The position numbers and the translations under genes are program-made. Shown here one piece after another: positions 35,970-45,944 of a stretch of 49,958 bases of DNA (positions are counted from its first letter, which is position 1; each line of letters starts with the position of its first letter). Where the stretch lies: positions 1 to 49,958 of the forward strand of contig ONLY01000021.1 of assembly GCA_900318775.1 (NCBI GenBank), written 5' to 3'. The notes under the pieces were generated by a model. The model had not been told where the DNA came from and did not search any database. It saw only the letters and a list, made by a program, of their open reading frames with translations. This stretch comes from an uncultured Prevotellaceae bacterium. GTDB taxonomy: Bacteria > Bacteroidota > Bacteroidia > Bacteroidales > Bacteroidaceae.

Positions 35970-38537
35970 ATGAGAATTAAAGCAAGTAACGCAAACAATC
36001 CCAATTGGCGTGAAATTAGCGTGAGATCTTCTGTTCCAGCCGCTCTTGAGCCGCTGAACGAGATCGCTCACAACCTTTGGTGGTCATGGAATAACGAAGT
36101 GGGCCATATCTTTAACGATATGGATGCTGCTCTTTGGCATGAGGTTGAGCAGAATCCTGTGCTCTTTCTCGGCCGTATGAACTATGAAAAACTGGAAGCT
36201 ATTGCTGCAGACAAGAAGATTCTTGACCGTATAGATAAAGTATATAAAGAGTTCCGTGCTTATATGGACGTGAAGCCTGATGCAAAGCGTCCTTCTGTGG
36301 CTTACCTCTGTATGGAGTATGGCTTGAACCATGTGCTGAAAATCTATTCAGGTGGTCTCGGCATTCTTGCTGGTGACTATGTGAAGGAGGCATCAGACTC
36401 AAACATCGATTTCTGTGCTGTTGGTTTCCTGTATCGTTATGGCTACTTCACTCAGACGCTTTCGATGGAGGGTCAGCAGGTGGCGAACTATGAGGCACAG
36501 GTGTTCCCAACATTGCCTATTGAGCGTGAACTTGACGCTGAGGGCAATCAGGTCGTGATAGACGTTCCTTATAACAATTATACGGTTCATGCACTGGTTT
36601 GGCGTGTGAACGTAGGTCGTGTGAAGCTTTATCTGCTTGACACCGACAATGACATGAACTCTGAATATGATCGTTCCATCACTCACGCTCTCTATGGTGG
36701 TGATTGGGAAAACCGTTTGAAGCAGGAGATCCTGCTGGGTATCGGTGGCGTTCTGCTGCTTAACAAGCTGGGCATCAAGAAAGATATCATCCACTGCAAC
36801 GAGGGACATGCCGCATTGGCCAATGTTCAACGTCTGGTTGAGTATGTGGAAAGTGGTCTGAGCTTCAATGAAGCTTTGGAAGTTGTGCGTACTTCTTCTC
36901 TCTATACGGTGCACACTCCTGTGCCAGCTGGCCACGATTACTTCGACGAGGCTCTTTTCGGCAAGTATATGGGTCAGTATCCCGAAAAGCTGGGCATCAG
37001 CTGGGATGACTTCATGGGAATGGGCCGAGTGAACCCAGACGATAAGGGTGAACGCTTCTGTATGTCAACCTTTGCCTGCAATACTTGCTCTTGGGTCAAC
37101 GGTGTTAGCTGGCTCCACGGCAAGGTGTCTAAGGACATGTTCAACGGCATTTGGAAGGGCTACTTCCCAGAGGAACTTGACAATGTGGGCTATGTGACAA
37201 ATGGTGTCCATATGCCAACTTGGACTGCTTCTGAATGGAAGGAAGTGTATGCGAAAGCCTTCGATAAGAATTTCCTTGCAGATCAGTCAAATGAGAAGAT
37301 TTGGGAGGCGATTTATAATGTGCCAGATCAGGAGATATGGAATACGCGTTTGGCTTTGAAGGCAAAGCTTATTGACTATATCAAGAAGGCCTTTAAAGAG
37401 GATTGGTTGATGCACCAGGGAGATCCATCTCGTATCGTGTCTATCGTGGAGAAAATCAATCCTAATGCATTGACGATTGGTTTCGCTCGTCGTTTCGCTA
37501 CATACAAGCGTGCTCATCTTCTCTTCAGCGACCTTGATCGTTTGGCGAAGATTGTAAACAATCCGAATTACCCAGTACAGTTCCTGTTTGCTGGTAAGGC
37601 ACATCCTGCAGACGGCGCAGGCCAGGGACTTATCAAGAAAATCTACGAAATCAGCCGTCGTCCCGAGTTCTTGGGTAAGATTATTTTCCTTGAGAACTAT
37701 GACATGAAGTTGGCTCGTCGCCTCGTAACAGGTGTGGATATCTGGATGAATACACCTACACGCCCCTTGGAGGCATCTGGCACATCTGGCGAAAAGGCGT
37801 TGATGAATGGTGTTGTCAACCTCTCTGTGCTTGACGGCTGGTGGCTTGAGGGTTATCGCGAAGGTGCCGGATGGGCGCTCACCGATAAGCGCACGTTCCA
37901 GAATCAGGAACAGCAAGACCAGCTTGATGCTGCAACCATCTATTCGTTGCTTGAGAACGAAATCCTGCCTCTTTACTATGCTCGCAACTCAAAGGGCTAT
38001 TCTGAAGGTTGGATTCAGACGGTGAAGAATTCTATTGCTCAAATAGCTCCTCACTACACCATGAAGCGTCAGCTTGATGATTACTTCACCAAATTCTATG
38101 TTCCATTGGCCGAGCGCCGCAAGCAGCTCTTTGCCGACAACTACAAGAAGGCTAGGGATATTGCTGCATGGAAGGAACTTGTGGCTTCACGTTGGGATGA
38201 CATCAAGATTGTTTCATACGAGAAGGAGGAAGACATGCTGAAGGGCGATGTGCTTTCTGGCAAGAAGTATAAGTTCAAATATGTCATTGATGAGCAAGGA
38301 CTTGATGATGCTGTCGGATTCGAGCTTGTTACCATCTTCCGTGATGAAGACGGTCGTGAACATATCAGCCAGATTGATCCGCTCACAGTAACGAAGCGCG
38401 AGGGTAACCTTTACACGTTTGAGGGTACTCACGTGATTCCTACAGCAGGTAGCTTTAAGGTAGCATACCGTATGTATCCGAAGAATGCTGACCTGCCACA
38501 CCGTCAGGACTTCTGCTATGTGAAGTGGTTTAACTGA
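35970..38537 (+). CDS. glgP: alpha-glucan (glycogen) phosphorylase
   Basis: An 855-residue GT35 enzyme releasing glucose 1-phosphate from alpha-1,4-glucans. An N-terminal DUF3417-like segment ([18 protein letters not shown]) marks the shorter bacterial/archaeal phosphorylase branch. Also present are [34 protein letters not shown] and the PLP/phosphate site [19 protein letters not shown], where the usual GTSGMK reads GTSGEK; the lysine is kept. The last 120 residues form an extra beta-rich domain. It is followed by a hairpin at 38592-38622. Confidence 0.93.
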   Translation: MRIKASNANNPNWREISVRSSVPAALEPLNEIAHNLWWSWNNEVGHIFNDMDAALWHEVEQNPVLFLGRMNYEKLEAIAADKKILDRIDKVYKEFRAYMDVKPDAKRPSVAYLCMEYGLNHVLKIYSGGLGILAGDYVKEASDSNIDFCAVGFLYRYGYFTQTLSMEGQQVANYEAQVFPTLPIERELDAEGNQVVIDVPYNNYTVHALVWRVNVGRVKLYLLDTDNDMNSEYDRSITHALYGGDWENRLKQEILLGIGGVLLLNKLGIKKDIIHCNEGHAALANVQRLVEYVESGLSFNEALEVVRTSSLYTVHTPVPAGHDYFDEALFGKYMGQYPEKLGISWDDFMGMGRVNPDDKGERFCMSTFACNTCSWVNGVSWLHGKVSKDMFNGIWKGYFPEELDNVGYVTNGVHMPTWTASEWKEVYAKAFDKNFLADQSNEKIWEAIYNVPDQEIWNTRLALKAKLIDYIKKAFKEDWLMHQGDPSRIVSIVEKINPNALTIGFARRFATYKRAHLLFSDLDRLAKIVNNPNYPVQFLFAGKAHPADGAGQGLIKKIYEISRRPEFLGKIIFLENYDMKLARRLVTGVDIWMNTPTRPLEASGTSGEKALMNGVVNLSVLDGWWLEGYREGAGWALTDKRTFQNQEQQDQLDAATIYSLLENEILPLYYARNSKGYSEGWIQTVKNSIAQIAPHYTMKRQLDDYFTKFYVPLAERRKQLFADNYKKARDIAAWKELVASRWDDIKIVSYEKEEDMLKGDVLSGKKYKFKYVIDEQGLDDAVGFELVTIFRDEDGREHISQIDPLTVTKREGNLYTFEGTHVIPTAGSFKVAYRMYPKNADLPHRQDFCYVKWFN

Positions 38538-38591
38538 TTCTATGTGAAATATATTATAATCGACAGATAAACAGAATCTTATTATGTACTG

Positions 38592-38622
38592 ATTGCATCA
38601 CCTCTTTATGGGGTGATGCAAT
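38592..38622 (+). terminator. hairpin after glgP
   Basis: An 11-bp perfect stem ATTGCATCACC / GGTGATGCAAT (38592-38602 with 38612-38622) with a 9-base loop, 54 bases after the glgP stop. The T run is short (ATTTCC), so it may act as an attenuator before the TPR gene, which starts 18 bases later. Confidence 0.65.
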
Positions 38623-38640
38623 TTCCATTCTTGCAAAGAA

Positions 38641-39924
38641 ATGAAGAAAATCGCTGTAATGCCCGTGCTGTTGTCACTCGCTTTATGTTGTCCTAACAGG
38701 GTTTGTGGACAACCAAGCGGTAATGTTCCAAAGCCTGCTGCGGGGACTTATAAGAAGTCCGCTGTGATGAAGGCCTATCGGACGAGTATGAAGGAGAAAA
38801 ATTATGCAAAGGCGAGGCAAGCGGTGGAAGATGCCATAAGGACACATGCAGATGCTGCAGCTGACCCTCAGCTGTATCGATATAGCATGGATGCGCTGAA
38901 TGAGTTGATAGGGGCAGAAAACAGAAAAATCTATCTGAATACCAGACCTGATACAGTGGGGTACTTCAACTATATGTATGACCTCTATGCAATGGGAATG
39001 AAGTGTGATAGTGTAGAGCAGGCGCGTTTGCAAGAAAAGCGTGCGCAGGGTAAAAAAGCAGAACCGAAATTGCGTACGGGGGTGGGGCAACTCATGCTGC
39101 CTTACATGAAGAACTTGTTGAATGCGGGCAAATTCCACTATCAGAAGAAGAATTATAAGCAGGCTTTCCGCTTTCTGGATATGTATGCAAAAGCGAAATC
39201 TTCAGAGCTTTTGTCTACGACAAAGGAATCAGAAGGTTGGACGGATGATAAAACAGAAGTAGCGGTATTGGCGGCTTTAAGTGCTTATGCTTCAGGTGAT
39301 AATGCTGGAACGATGGCTTATCTGCCTGCCAGTTTGAATGATGAGAGTTTGAGGGCGAAACTGTTGGAGGTGGGTTCTAAAGCTGCCGCAGAGTTGCACG
39401 ATGAAGCTGCCATGTTGGCGTTGTTGGAACAGGGGTTTGATGCTTACCCCAATGTGGAGTATTTCTTGATGACTTTGGTGAAGCATTATAATGATACGGA
39501 ACAATATGGAGAGGCATTGCAGCGGGTGCAGAAAATGGTTCAGCTATACCCCAATATACGTGACTATTGGTATATGGCAGGAAAGGAACAAATGCTGTTG
39601 GGGCAATATGAAGCTGCATTGGTCTCTTTTGAACGATGTATAGAAATAAAGGCTGATGATGCAGAATCGTACTCTGCAATGGGGAACATCTATCTGCACG
39701 ATGCACATGAGGCGTACGCTCATTTCAACGTGGCTCTTTCCGACCCGAACTATGCGACAAAAAAGAAGTCTATTGATGAATTGTACAAGAAGGCTTGTGC
39801 TGCCTTTGAAAAAGCAAGAGCGTTTGATGAGGAAAATCGTGAGTTGTGGCTGTCTGGTCTTCGAGAAACTTATTTCAAATTGAACAAGGGTAGGGAGCTG
39901 CGAGCTCTGGAAAAGCGTAAATAG
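38641..39924 (+). CDS. secreted TPR protein of unknown function
   Basis: A 427-residue protein with signal peptide 1-24 (ending NRVCGQ). TPR-like helix pairs cover most of it; the clearest are about 275-345 (EYFLMTLVKHYNDTEQYGEALQRV, YWYMAGKEQMLLGQYEAALVSFERCIEI, SYSAMGNIYL). It has no catalytic motif. It lies after the glycogen genes with a weak terminator between, and before ftsK, so its link to either is unclear. Confidence 0.75.
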   Translation: MKKIAVMPVLLSLALCCPNRVCGQPSGNVPKPAAGTYKKSAVMKAYRTSMKEKNYAKARQAVEDAIRTHADAAADPQLYRYSMDALNELIGAENRKIYLNTRPDTVGYFNYMYDLYAMGMKCDSVEQARLQEKRAQGKKAEPKLRTGVGQLMLPYMKNLLNAGKFHYQKKNYKQAFRFLDMYAKAKSSELLSTTKESEGWTDDKTEVAVLAALSAYASGDNAGTMAYLPASLNDESLRAKLLEVGSKAAAELHDEAAMLALLEQGFDAYPNVEYFLMTLVKHYNDTEQYGEALQRVQKMVQLYPNIRDYWYMAGKEQMLLGQYEAALVSFERCIEIKADDAESYSAMGNIYLHDAHEAYAHFNVALSDPNYATKKKSIDELYKKACAAFEKARAFDEENRELWLSGLRETYFKLNKGRELRALEKRK

Positions 39925-39977
39925 ACCTGGAACGCCGATTAAATTGAGGAAATGTTGTAGATGTTTCAGAAAATAAT

Positions 39978-39985
39978 TATCTTTG
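39978..39985 (+). promoter_or_regulatory. ftsK promoter -7 box
   Basis: TATCTTTG matches TAnnTTTG, 43 bases before the ftsK start. The -33 position carries TTGT, an incomplete match. Confidence 0.5.
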
Positions 39986-40028
39986 CATGTTTTTCATAAC
40001 CTTCTGATAGATAAAAGAGAACCTTCTG

Positions 40029-42644
40029 ATGGCGACAAATAAAAAGACTTCTCGAAATGGCAAGAAAGCCAGCAATAGTGTAGCGCAGCAAGAGAAATTG
40101 ACAGCCACTGATTTTTTCACAGGCTTCGGCAAAGGAGAGATATTCTCTTTCTTTGTGGGCTTGTTCTTGGTGGTGATGGCTTTGTTTATGTTTGTGGCCT
40201 TCGTTTCCTATCTTCTGACAGGTGAGGCTGATTACAGTCTTTTGGAACAAGGAGCTGACCCTTTCAATAAGGCATTGCAATACAAGAATGCGTGTGGATC
40301 ATTGGGGGCGATAGTAGCTTATTTCTTTTTGAACGACCTGTTTGGATTGGCGTCGTTCATTATGTTGCCCTTTATGGTCATTCTGGGCTTGCGGCTGATG
40401 CGCAGTTTCAAGTTCACGTTGCTTCGTAAATTCATTCTCTCCACCGTTTTGATGTTGTGGCTAAGTGTTTTCTTAGCTGGTTTTAGTTATTTATTCCCTG
40501 CATTCGAAGGCTCGTTCCTCAAATTGGGTGGCAATCATGGTATCAATGTGGTGAACATCCTCACGCAGGTTGTTGGCGTTCCAGGTTTGTTGGCGGTGTT
40601 GGCAATAACAGCGGTGCTCTATTTGTTCTATTTGAGCAAAAAGACTATAGAAATCATTCGGAATGCCTTCCGTTTGAATATGCTGAAAAAGGTGAACGCA
40701 GAGCGCTTGAAGCGCTTTGTGGGACGTGATGATGACGATGATGAATACGAATACGAGAATGATGGTGTGATGCCGATTGATGGTAAGGATGATGAGGTGG
40801 ATGAAACGGAGGAGCATGCTGCAGCAGTAGCAGAAGAGAGAGTAGAGGAAAGTGATAATCGGCCAACGGTATTGAACTTCGACCATCTTTCCGATGCTCA
40901 AGATGCCTCTGATGCGGATGCTTCAGTGGAAGACGATGCTGATTTTGGTGAGAATATTGCTGAGGCAGGAGATGGTGTTGTAGGCGTGTTGCCAGAAGAC
41001 CTTCCTGCTGCAGATGTAATGTCTCATTCTCCAGAGAACGGGCTGGTTGCTGGTGATGAAAGCGGATTGGTTGTGGAAATGAATGAGACGGATAAAGGTG
41101 ATGGCGACATTTTGCGTGGCGACATCAATACTCCTTATGACCCCAAACTGGATTTGGAGTTCTATAAGTACCCCACGCTTGACTTGCTGAAGAAGGCGAA
41201 TGACGAGGGTCCTCAGATAGACATGATTGAGCAGAACGCCAATAAGGACCGCATCATTCACGTTTTGAAGAATTTTGGTGTGGAGATTGCCAGCATCAAG
41301 GCAACCATTGGCCCAACCATCACGCTTTATGAAATTGTTCCTGCTGAGGGAACTCGCATCAGCAAGATTCGTAATCTCGAAGACGATATCGCTTTGTCGT
41401 TGGCGGCAGAGGGTATCCGAATCATCGCTCCTATTCCTGGTAAGGGCACAATCGGTATTGAAGTGCCAAACAAGAAGAAGAGCATCGTTTCTATGGAAAG
41501 TGTCATCAATAGCCGTGTGTATCAGGAGAGCAAGATGGAACTTCCATGCGCTGTGGGCAAGACCATTAGCAACGAGGTGTTCATGTTTGACTTGGCTAAG
41601 GCGCCTCACCTCTTGGTGGCTGGCGCAACCGGTCAGGGTAAGTCTGTCGGCCTGAATGCCATTGTGACTTCGCTGCTTTACAAGAAGCATCCGTCGGAGT
41701 TGAAGATTGTGATGGTTGACCCTAAGAAGGTTGAATTCAGTATCTATAGCCCGATAGAGAACCATTTCTTGGCTCGTCTTGAGGAAGAAGAAGACTGTAT
41801 CATTACAGATGTGCAGAAAGTGGTCAAGACGCTCAATTCTCTCTGCCAGCTTATGGACACCCGTTATGATCTCCTCAAGCGTGCCCATGTGCGCAACATC
41901 AAGGAGTACAACGAGAAGTTCAAGAATCGTCAGCTGAATCCAGAGCACGGGCATGAATATATGCCTTACATCGTTGTGATAGTCGATGAGTTTGGTGACC
42001 TTATCATGACTGCAGGTAAAGAGGTCGAGCTCCCCATCTGTCGTATTGCCCAATTGGCACGTGCCGTAGGCATTCATATGATTATTGCCACGCAGCGTCC
42101 ACAAGCCAGCATTATTAGTGGTGCCATCAAGACGAACTTCCCTACACGTATTGCATTCAAGGTGGCATCCATGATGGACTCTCGTGTGATTCTTGACCGT
42201 GGTGGTGCTAATCAATTGATAGGTAAAGGCGATATGTTGTATCTGCAGGGTGGTGAGCCTGTGCGTGTGCAATGTGCTTTTGTCGATACTCCGGAAGTGA
42301 ATGATATTTGTCATTATATAGCAGCGCAGCAAGGATTCCTTCATCCGATGTATTTGCCAGAAGTCGCAGATGCTGAAGGTGATGGCGGTGCAGGAATGGG
42401 CACTGTGGACAAGGGCCATCTGGATCCTATGTTTGGTGATGTTGCAAAGTTTGTGGTCAATAATCAGAGTGGTTCCACTTCCATGATTCAGCGCAATTTC
42501 TCCATCGGTTACAACCGTGCAGGTAAGATTATGGACCAGCTGGAGAAGATGGGTGTTGTAGGTGCGCAAGTGGGCAGTAAACCCCGTGAAGTCATTATCA
42601 AGGATCCCCTTACACTTGAAGGTCTGCTGAATACGCTGGGATAA
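40029..42644 (+). CDS. ftsK: DNA translocase FtsK/SpoIIIE
   Basis: An 871-residue septal DNA pump that clears and aligns chromosome ends at division. Four N-terminal membrane helices (about 38-60, 92-115, 132-153 and 172-205) anchor it. An acidic linker (about 235-360; DDDDDEYEYEND, EETEEHAAA) precedes the motor: Walker A GATGQGKSVGLN (about 538-549), Walker B IVVIVDEFGDLIM, and the arginine region. The C-terminal winged-helix gamma domain (STSMIQRNFSIGYNRAGKIMDQLEKMGVVG) reads KOPS-like polar sequences. It is followed by the LolA-like gene 98 bases on. Confidence 0.95.
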   Translation: MATNKKTSRNGKKASNSVAQQEKLTATDFFTGFGKGEIFSFFVGLFLVVMALFMFVAFVSYLLTGEADYSLLEQGADPFNKALQYKNACGSLGAIVAYFFLNDLFGLASFIMLPFMVILGLRLMRSFKFTLLRKFILSTVLMLWLSVFLAGFSYLFPAFEGSFLKLGGNHGINVVNILTQVVGVPGLLAVLAITAVLYLFYLSKKTIEIIRNAFRLNMLKKVNAERLKRFVGRDDDDDEYEYENDGVMPIDGKDDEVDETEEHAAAVAEERVEESDNRPTVLNFDHLSDAQDASDADASVEDDADFGENIAEAGDGVVGVLPEDLPAADVMSHSPENGLVAGDESGLVVEMNETDKGDGDILRGDINTPYDPKLDLEFYKYPTLDLLKKANDEGPQIDMIEQNANKDRIIHVLKNFGVEIASIKATIGPTITLYEIVPAEGTRISKIRNLEDDIALSLAAEGIRIIAPIPGKGTIGIEVPNKKKSIVSMESVINSRVYQESKMELPCAVGKTISNEVFMFDLAKAPHLLVAGATGQGKSVGLNAIVTSLLYKKHPSELKIVMVDPKKVEFSIYSPIENHFLARLEEEEDCIITDVQKVVKTLNSLCQLMDTRYDLLKRAHVRNIKEYNEKFKNRQLNPEHGHEYMPYIVVIVDEFGDLIMTAGKEVELPICRIAQLARAVGIHMIIATQRPQASIISGAIKTNFPTRIAFKVASMMDSRVILDRGGANQLIGKGDMLYLQGGEPVRVQCAFVDTPEVNDICHYIAAQQGFLHPMYLPEVADAEGDGGAGMGTVDKGHLDPMFGDVAKFVVNNQSGSTSMIQRNFSIGYNRAGKIMDQLEKMGVVGAQVGSKPREVIIKDPLTLEGLLNTLG

Positions 42645-42742
42645 GAAAGGCCTTAGCTCCATCTGCTATGGGTGAAGGCGATTGCCTTGACTCTGTTCTT
42701 GGCTGCTGCAACAATTAGAAATAGAAAAAAGGATATAGGAAA

Positions 42743-43348
42743 ATGAAAAGATTTGTATTCGTATTCGCGTGCTTGATTGCTGTGTGTCTCTCTGTTCAAG
42801 GACAGGAGGCCAGCAAGGTGCTTGACAAGACTGCTGCCACACTCAAGGCTGCTGGCAACACAAAGATTGGTTTTACCTACGAAGCCAGTGGAGCTTCTTC
42901 TACTGGCTATATTAAACTGCAAGGGCAGAAGTTTGTGGTGAATATGGCGGGGCGAATCACATGGTTTGATGGTAAGACGATGTGGAGCTATGTCAAGAAG
43001 AATGAAGAGGTGAACGTGACCACACCTTCTGCAGAGGAAGTTGCAAAGATGAACCCTTATGCGTTCTTGACATTCTACAAGCATGGTTATGCCGCACGCA
43101 TGGGAAACAGCTCTTCTAAAGAGTATGAAGTGGTTTTGACAGGTGAAGAATCCAGCGCTTACAAGTGGGTGGTGATTCGTATCAACAAGTCCACCCATTT
43201 GCCGGGCAGCATTCAGCTTACCACTCCCAAGGGAGGAACGACTGTTATTCGCTGCAACTCATTTTTGAAGAATCAAAAATATCAAGCATCCACATTCCAG
43301 TTCAACAAGAAGAACTATCCTAAGGCTGACATCGTTGACCTTCGATAG
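42743..43348 (+). CDS. LolA-like outer-membrane lipoprotein carrier
   Basis: A 201-residue periplasmic protein with signal peptide 1-21 (ending LSVQGQ). The body shows the half-barrel pattern of LolA: GFTYEASGASSTGYIKLQGQKFVVNM, then GRITWFDGKTMWSYVKKNEEVNVTTPS, the LolA core in which an unlipidated protein is wrapped around a lipid-binding cavity. It is expected to carry lipoproteins from the inner to the outer membrane. The ftsK-lolA order is one I recall from other Bacteroidales. Confidence 0.8.
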   Translation: MKRFVFVFACLIAVCLSVQGQEASKVLDKTAATLKAAGNTKIGFTYEASGASSTGYIKLQGQKFVVNMAGRITWFDGKTMWSYVKKNEEVNVTTPSAEEVAKMNPYAFLTFYKHGYAARMGNSSSKEYEVVLTGEESSAYKWVVIRINKSTHLPGSIQLTTPKGGTTVIRCNSFLKNQKYQASTFQFNKKNYPKADIVDLR

Positions 43349-43365
43349 TTCTTCAAGATTCAGCC

Positions 43366-44874
43366 ATGAATCTCTCCAGGGCATATTTCTTGTATAAGGC
43401 GCTTGCCCACAATCAGCGTCTGCAGTCGCGTCGCCACCCGATGTTCGAGAAGAATAGGGTGATGAAGCTCTTCAGCTATGTCTTCATTGCATTTATAGCT
43501 GCCTATCTGAGTGCGCTTGGCGTGTCACTCTACACCTTCTTCAAGGACACTTCCTTTGAAGCGTTCGATTGGATAGACGGAGGCATGATATGGTTCTTGC
43601 TCGCAGACTTCCTGCTGCGTTTTTTCTTGCAAGAAACTCCGGCTCAAAACATCAAGCAGTACAAGCTGCTCAACATCCCAACAGGTCTCATGCTGCACAC
43701 GTTCCTGTGCCGTATGGGACTGCAGCCCTACAATCTCTTTTGGGCTTTCTTCTTTGTTCCCTTCGGCTTTTTGGCAATTCCTCAGTTTTATGGAATTGTC
43801 GGGTTGATAGGCTTTCTTTTGGGATGGTGGCTCATATTCATTCTCAATAGCTATTGGTACTTGTTCTGGCGTACCCTCATCAATCGCTACGTCCCCACCA
43901 TCCTGATTCCATTGCTCATTTATGCGTTGCTGATATACTTCGGCCTTTTCTTCGACGAAAAGAACCAGTGGCTCTTTCAGGCAGCCATTCGCTTCATGCG
44001 TGGCTTCATCCAATGGAATCCTCTTGGCTTTGTTTTCTTTGCTCTGGCGGTAGTGCCTCTCTATTATGTCAACTACCGTTTGCAGCAGGTGGCCATCTAT
44101 GTGGAGATAGCCAAGGCAGAAGTAGTGAAGTCGTTCAAGACGCGCAACATGGTCTTTCTCGACAAGTTCGGCATCATTGGGGAATACCTTAAGCTTGAAA
44201 TCAAGTCCACCATGCGCAACCTTGTCGTGCGCAAGCAGTTCCTCATTGCTGCCGGCTGCATGCTTATGTTGTGCTCCCTGTTCTCCTTCTCCCACATTTA
44301 CGACTCCCTTCCTTTTATGCGCATATTCATTTGTGTGTATTGCTTCAACTGCTTGGGAGTGATGACCCTCACCACCGTCATGTGTGCCGAAGGAAACTAT
44401 ATTGACGGACTCATGGTGCACAAAGAGACGGTGCTCTCGCTGCTCAAGGCCAAATACTATTTCCAATGCCTGATGCTGGTAGTGCCGTTCCTCTTCTCTC
44501 TCATGCCCATCATGGAGGGAAAGATGACGTGGATGACTGCTTTGGGATGTCTGCTGTTCACCACCGGCGTGGTCTTTCCTTTCATCTTCCAACTGGCTGT
44601 GTATAACGATACATCCATCCATCTCAACAAGAAACTGACACGTACAGGACGTGACACGAAAGTGCAGATGCTCATGTCCGGCATAGCCATGTTCCTGCCT
44701 ATGTTCATCATGTGGTCACTCGTCGACCTTTGGGGCGACCAGACCGCAGCCATTGTGATGGCTGCCATCGGCCTGTTGGGCACTCTTGCCCATCCCCTTT
44801 GGCTGAAGAATATATACAAGCGATTCATGCAGCGGAGATACCAGAATATGGAAGGCTTCCGTAGTTCCAGATAA
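43366..44874 (+). CDS. DUF5687 membrane protein, probable ABC exporter permease
   Basis: A 502-residue inner-membrane protein with about 10-12 hydrophobic segments. The N-terminal LSRAYFLYKALAHNQRLQSRRHPMFEKNRVMK and later KLEIKSTMRNLVVRKQFL are, as I recall, typical of DUF5687. It is followed after 10 bases by an ABC ATPase, so together they make a two-gene transporter of unknown substrate, perhaps an antimicrobial or lipid exporter. It starts 17 bases after the LolA-like gene. Confidence 0.7.
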   Translation: MNLSRAYFLYKALAHNQRLQSRRHPMFEKNRVMKLFSYVFIAFIAAYLSALGVSLYTFFKDTSFEAFDWIDGGMIWFLLADFLLRFFLQETPAQNIKQYKLLNIPTGLMLHTFLCRMGLQPYNLFWAFFFVPFGFLAIPQFYGIVGLIGFLLGWWLIFILNSYWYLFWRTLINRYVPTILIPLLIYALLIYFGLFFDEKNQWLFQAAIRFMRGFIQWNPLGFVFFALAVVPLYYVNYRLQQVAIYVEIAKAEVVKSFKTRNMVFLDKFGIIGEYLKLEIKSTMRNLVVRKQFLIAAGCMLMLCSLFSFSHIYDSLPFMRIFICVYCFNCLGVMTLTTVMCAEGNYIDGLMVHKETVLSLLKAKYYFQCLMLVVPFLFSLMPIMEGKMTWMTALGCLLFTTGVVFPFIFQLAVYNDTSIHLNKKLTRTGRDTKVQMLMSGIAMFLPMFIMWSLVDLWGDQTAAIVMAAIGLLGTLAHPLWLKNIYKRFMQRRYQNMEGFRSSR

Positions 44875-44884
44875 AAGAAACACC

Positions 44885-45622
44885 ATGAACTTGACAATTG
44901 AAAACTTGACCAAATCATTTGGAGAGAAGAAAGCGCTCGACATTGCCCACTATGCCATTCATAGTGGCGAAATCATTGGCCTTGTAGGTAACAACGGAGC
45001 AGGGAAAACCACGCTCTTCCGTATCATACTTGACTTGCTGAAGGCTGATACCGGCAGCGTCACCGTGGATGGAGTCATTGATGGTCGCAATGTGTCATGC
45101 GATACCGCCAAGAGCGAGTCGTGGAAGTCCTATACGGGCGCCTTTGTCGATGCCGGTTTCCTGATTGATTACCTCACTCCTGAGGAGTATTTCCGGTTCA
45201 TCGCCAAAATCTCTGATATATCAGACGAAGTGCTCAACGACCGCCTGCTTCAGTTTGACGGTTTCATGAACGGGGAAGTGTTGGGGCAGCATACACTTAT
45301 TCGCAATCTCTCTATGGGCAACAAGCAGAAAGTCGGCATCATCGGAGCTATGCTTCACTATCCCCGTCTTTTATTGCTCGATGAGCCCTTCAACTTTCTC
45401 GACCCCACCTCCCAGTTGGCCATGAAGTACCTGCTTGAGACCTACAGTCGCGAGCAGCATGCCACCGTCATCGTGTCCTCTCACAACCTCACCCACACCC
45501 TCGACATCTGTTCGCGCATCACTCTTCTCGAACATGGATGCATCATCAAGGACTACGACCGCGACTATGCTCTCCTCAACTCCGAGATAGAGGAATACTT
45601 TAAAGGTCAGCAACATATGTGA
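44885..45622 (+). CDS. ABC transporter ATP-binding protein
   Basis: A 245-residue single ABC domain. Walker A GNNGAGKTT (about 35-43), Q-loop region FVDAGFLIDYLTPEEYF, signature LSMGNKQKV (S-M-G-N for SGGQ), Walker B LLLLDEPFNFLDP and switch histidine VSSHNLTH. The resemblance is to the CcmA-like multidrug/bacitracin group. It is the partner of the DUF5687 permease just upstream. The AT-rich accessory region begins directly after it. Confidence 0.9.
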   Translation: MNLTIENLTKSFGEKKALDIAHYAIHSGEIIGLVGNNGAGKTTLFRIILDLLKADTGSVTVDGVIDGRNVSCDTAKSESWKSYTGAFVDAGFLIDYLTPEEYFRFIAKISDISDEVLNDRLLQFDGFMNGEVLGQHTLIRNLSMGNKQKVGIIGAMLHYPRLLLLDEPFNFLDPTSQLAMKYLLETYSREQHATVIVSSHNLTHTLDICSRITLLEHGCIIKDYDRDYALLNSEIEEYFKGQQHM

Positions 45623-45763
45623 TTCATTCATCGACATACATTTTCTTTCAAAGAGATGATGAAAATAAAAACTAAGTAGTATATTTGCAGCGAAATAACA
45701 ATAAAACAGAAAATATGATTTAATTGTGTAACTTGACATAGAGAAAAGTAAGTGTTTGCTTTT

Positions 45764-45902
45764 ACTTGATGTAATTCGAAAATCGCCAATTCAAGAATTA
45801 ATCCATCAACAGTAATAGTGAATGCTCTCACCATTAGGTGTGGGCTTCATGGTTGTATGGATTAAGGTGTTTGGCGATACCTCGAATTAGCAATCGGGCA
45901 AG
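45764..45902. repeat. long imperfect hairpin element
   Basis: A 139-base near-palindrome. Complementary blocks, from outside in: ACTTG/CAAGT, TAATTCGA (45772-45779)/TCGAATTA (45882-45889), ATCGCCAA (45782-45789)/TTGGCGAT (45871-45878), TTAATCCAT (45798-45806)/ATGGATTAA (45857-45865), CAAC/GTTG, and CACC/GGTG around a short ATTA loop. A TATATTTG box at 45680-45687 on plus would transcribe it. It could be a structured leader of the following lipoprotein gene, a small RNA, or a MITE-like relic; no target duplication is obvious. Confidence 0.65.
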
Positions 45903-45944
45903 TCTCACACCTTTCTTTTTGCTGTGTTGCAAATAAGAATGATT

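Noticed and set aside
40923..42662. Long open frame antisense to ftsK (579 codons)
   Set aside because: Full overlap with the FtsK motor domain and no recognisable motif; a mirror of the real gene.
45623..45938. Transposon or insertion sequence around the long hairpin
   Set aside because: No transposase ORF and no clear target-site duplication flank the 45764-45902 element; MITE origin is kept only as a possibility.
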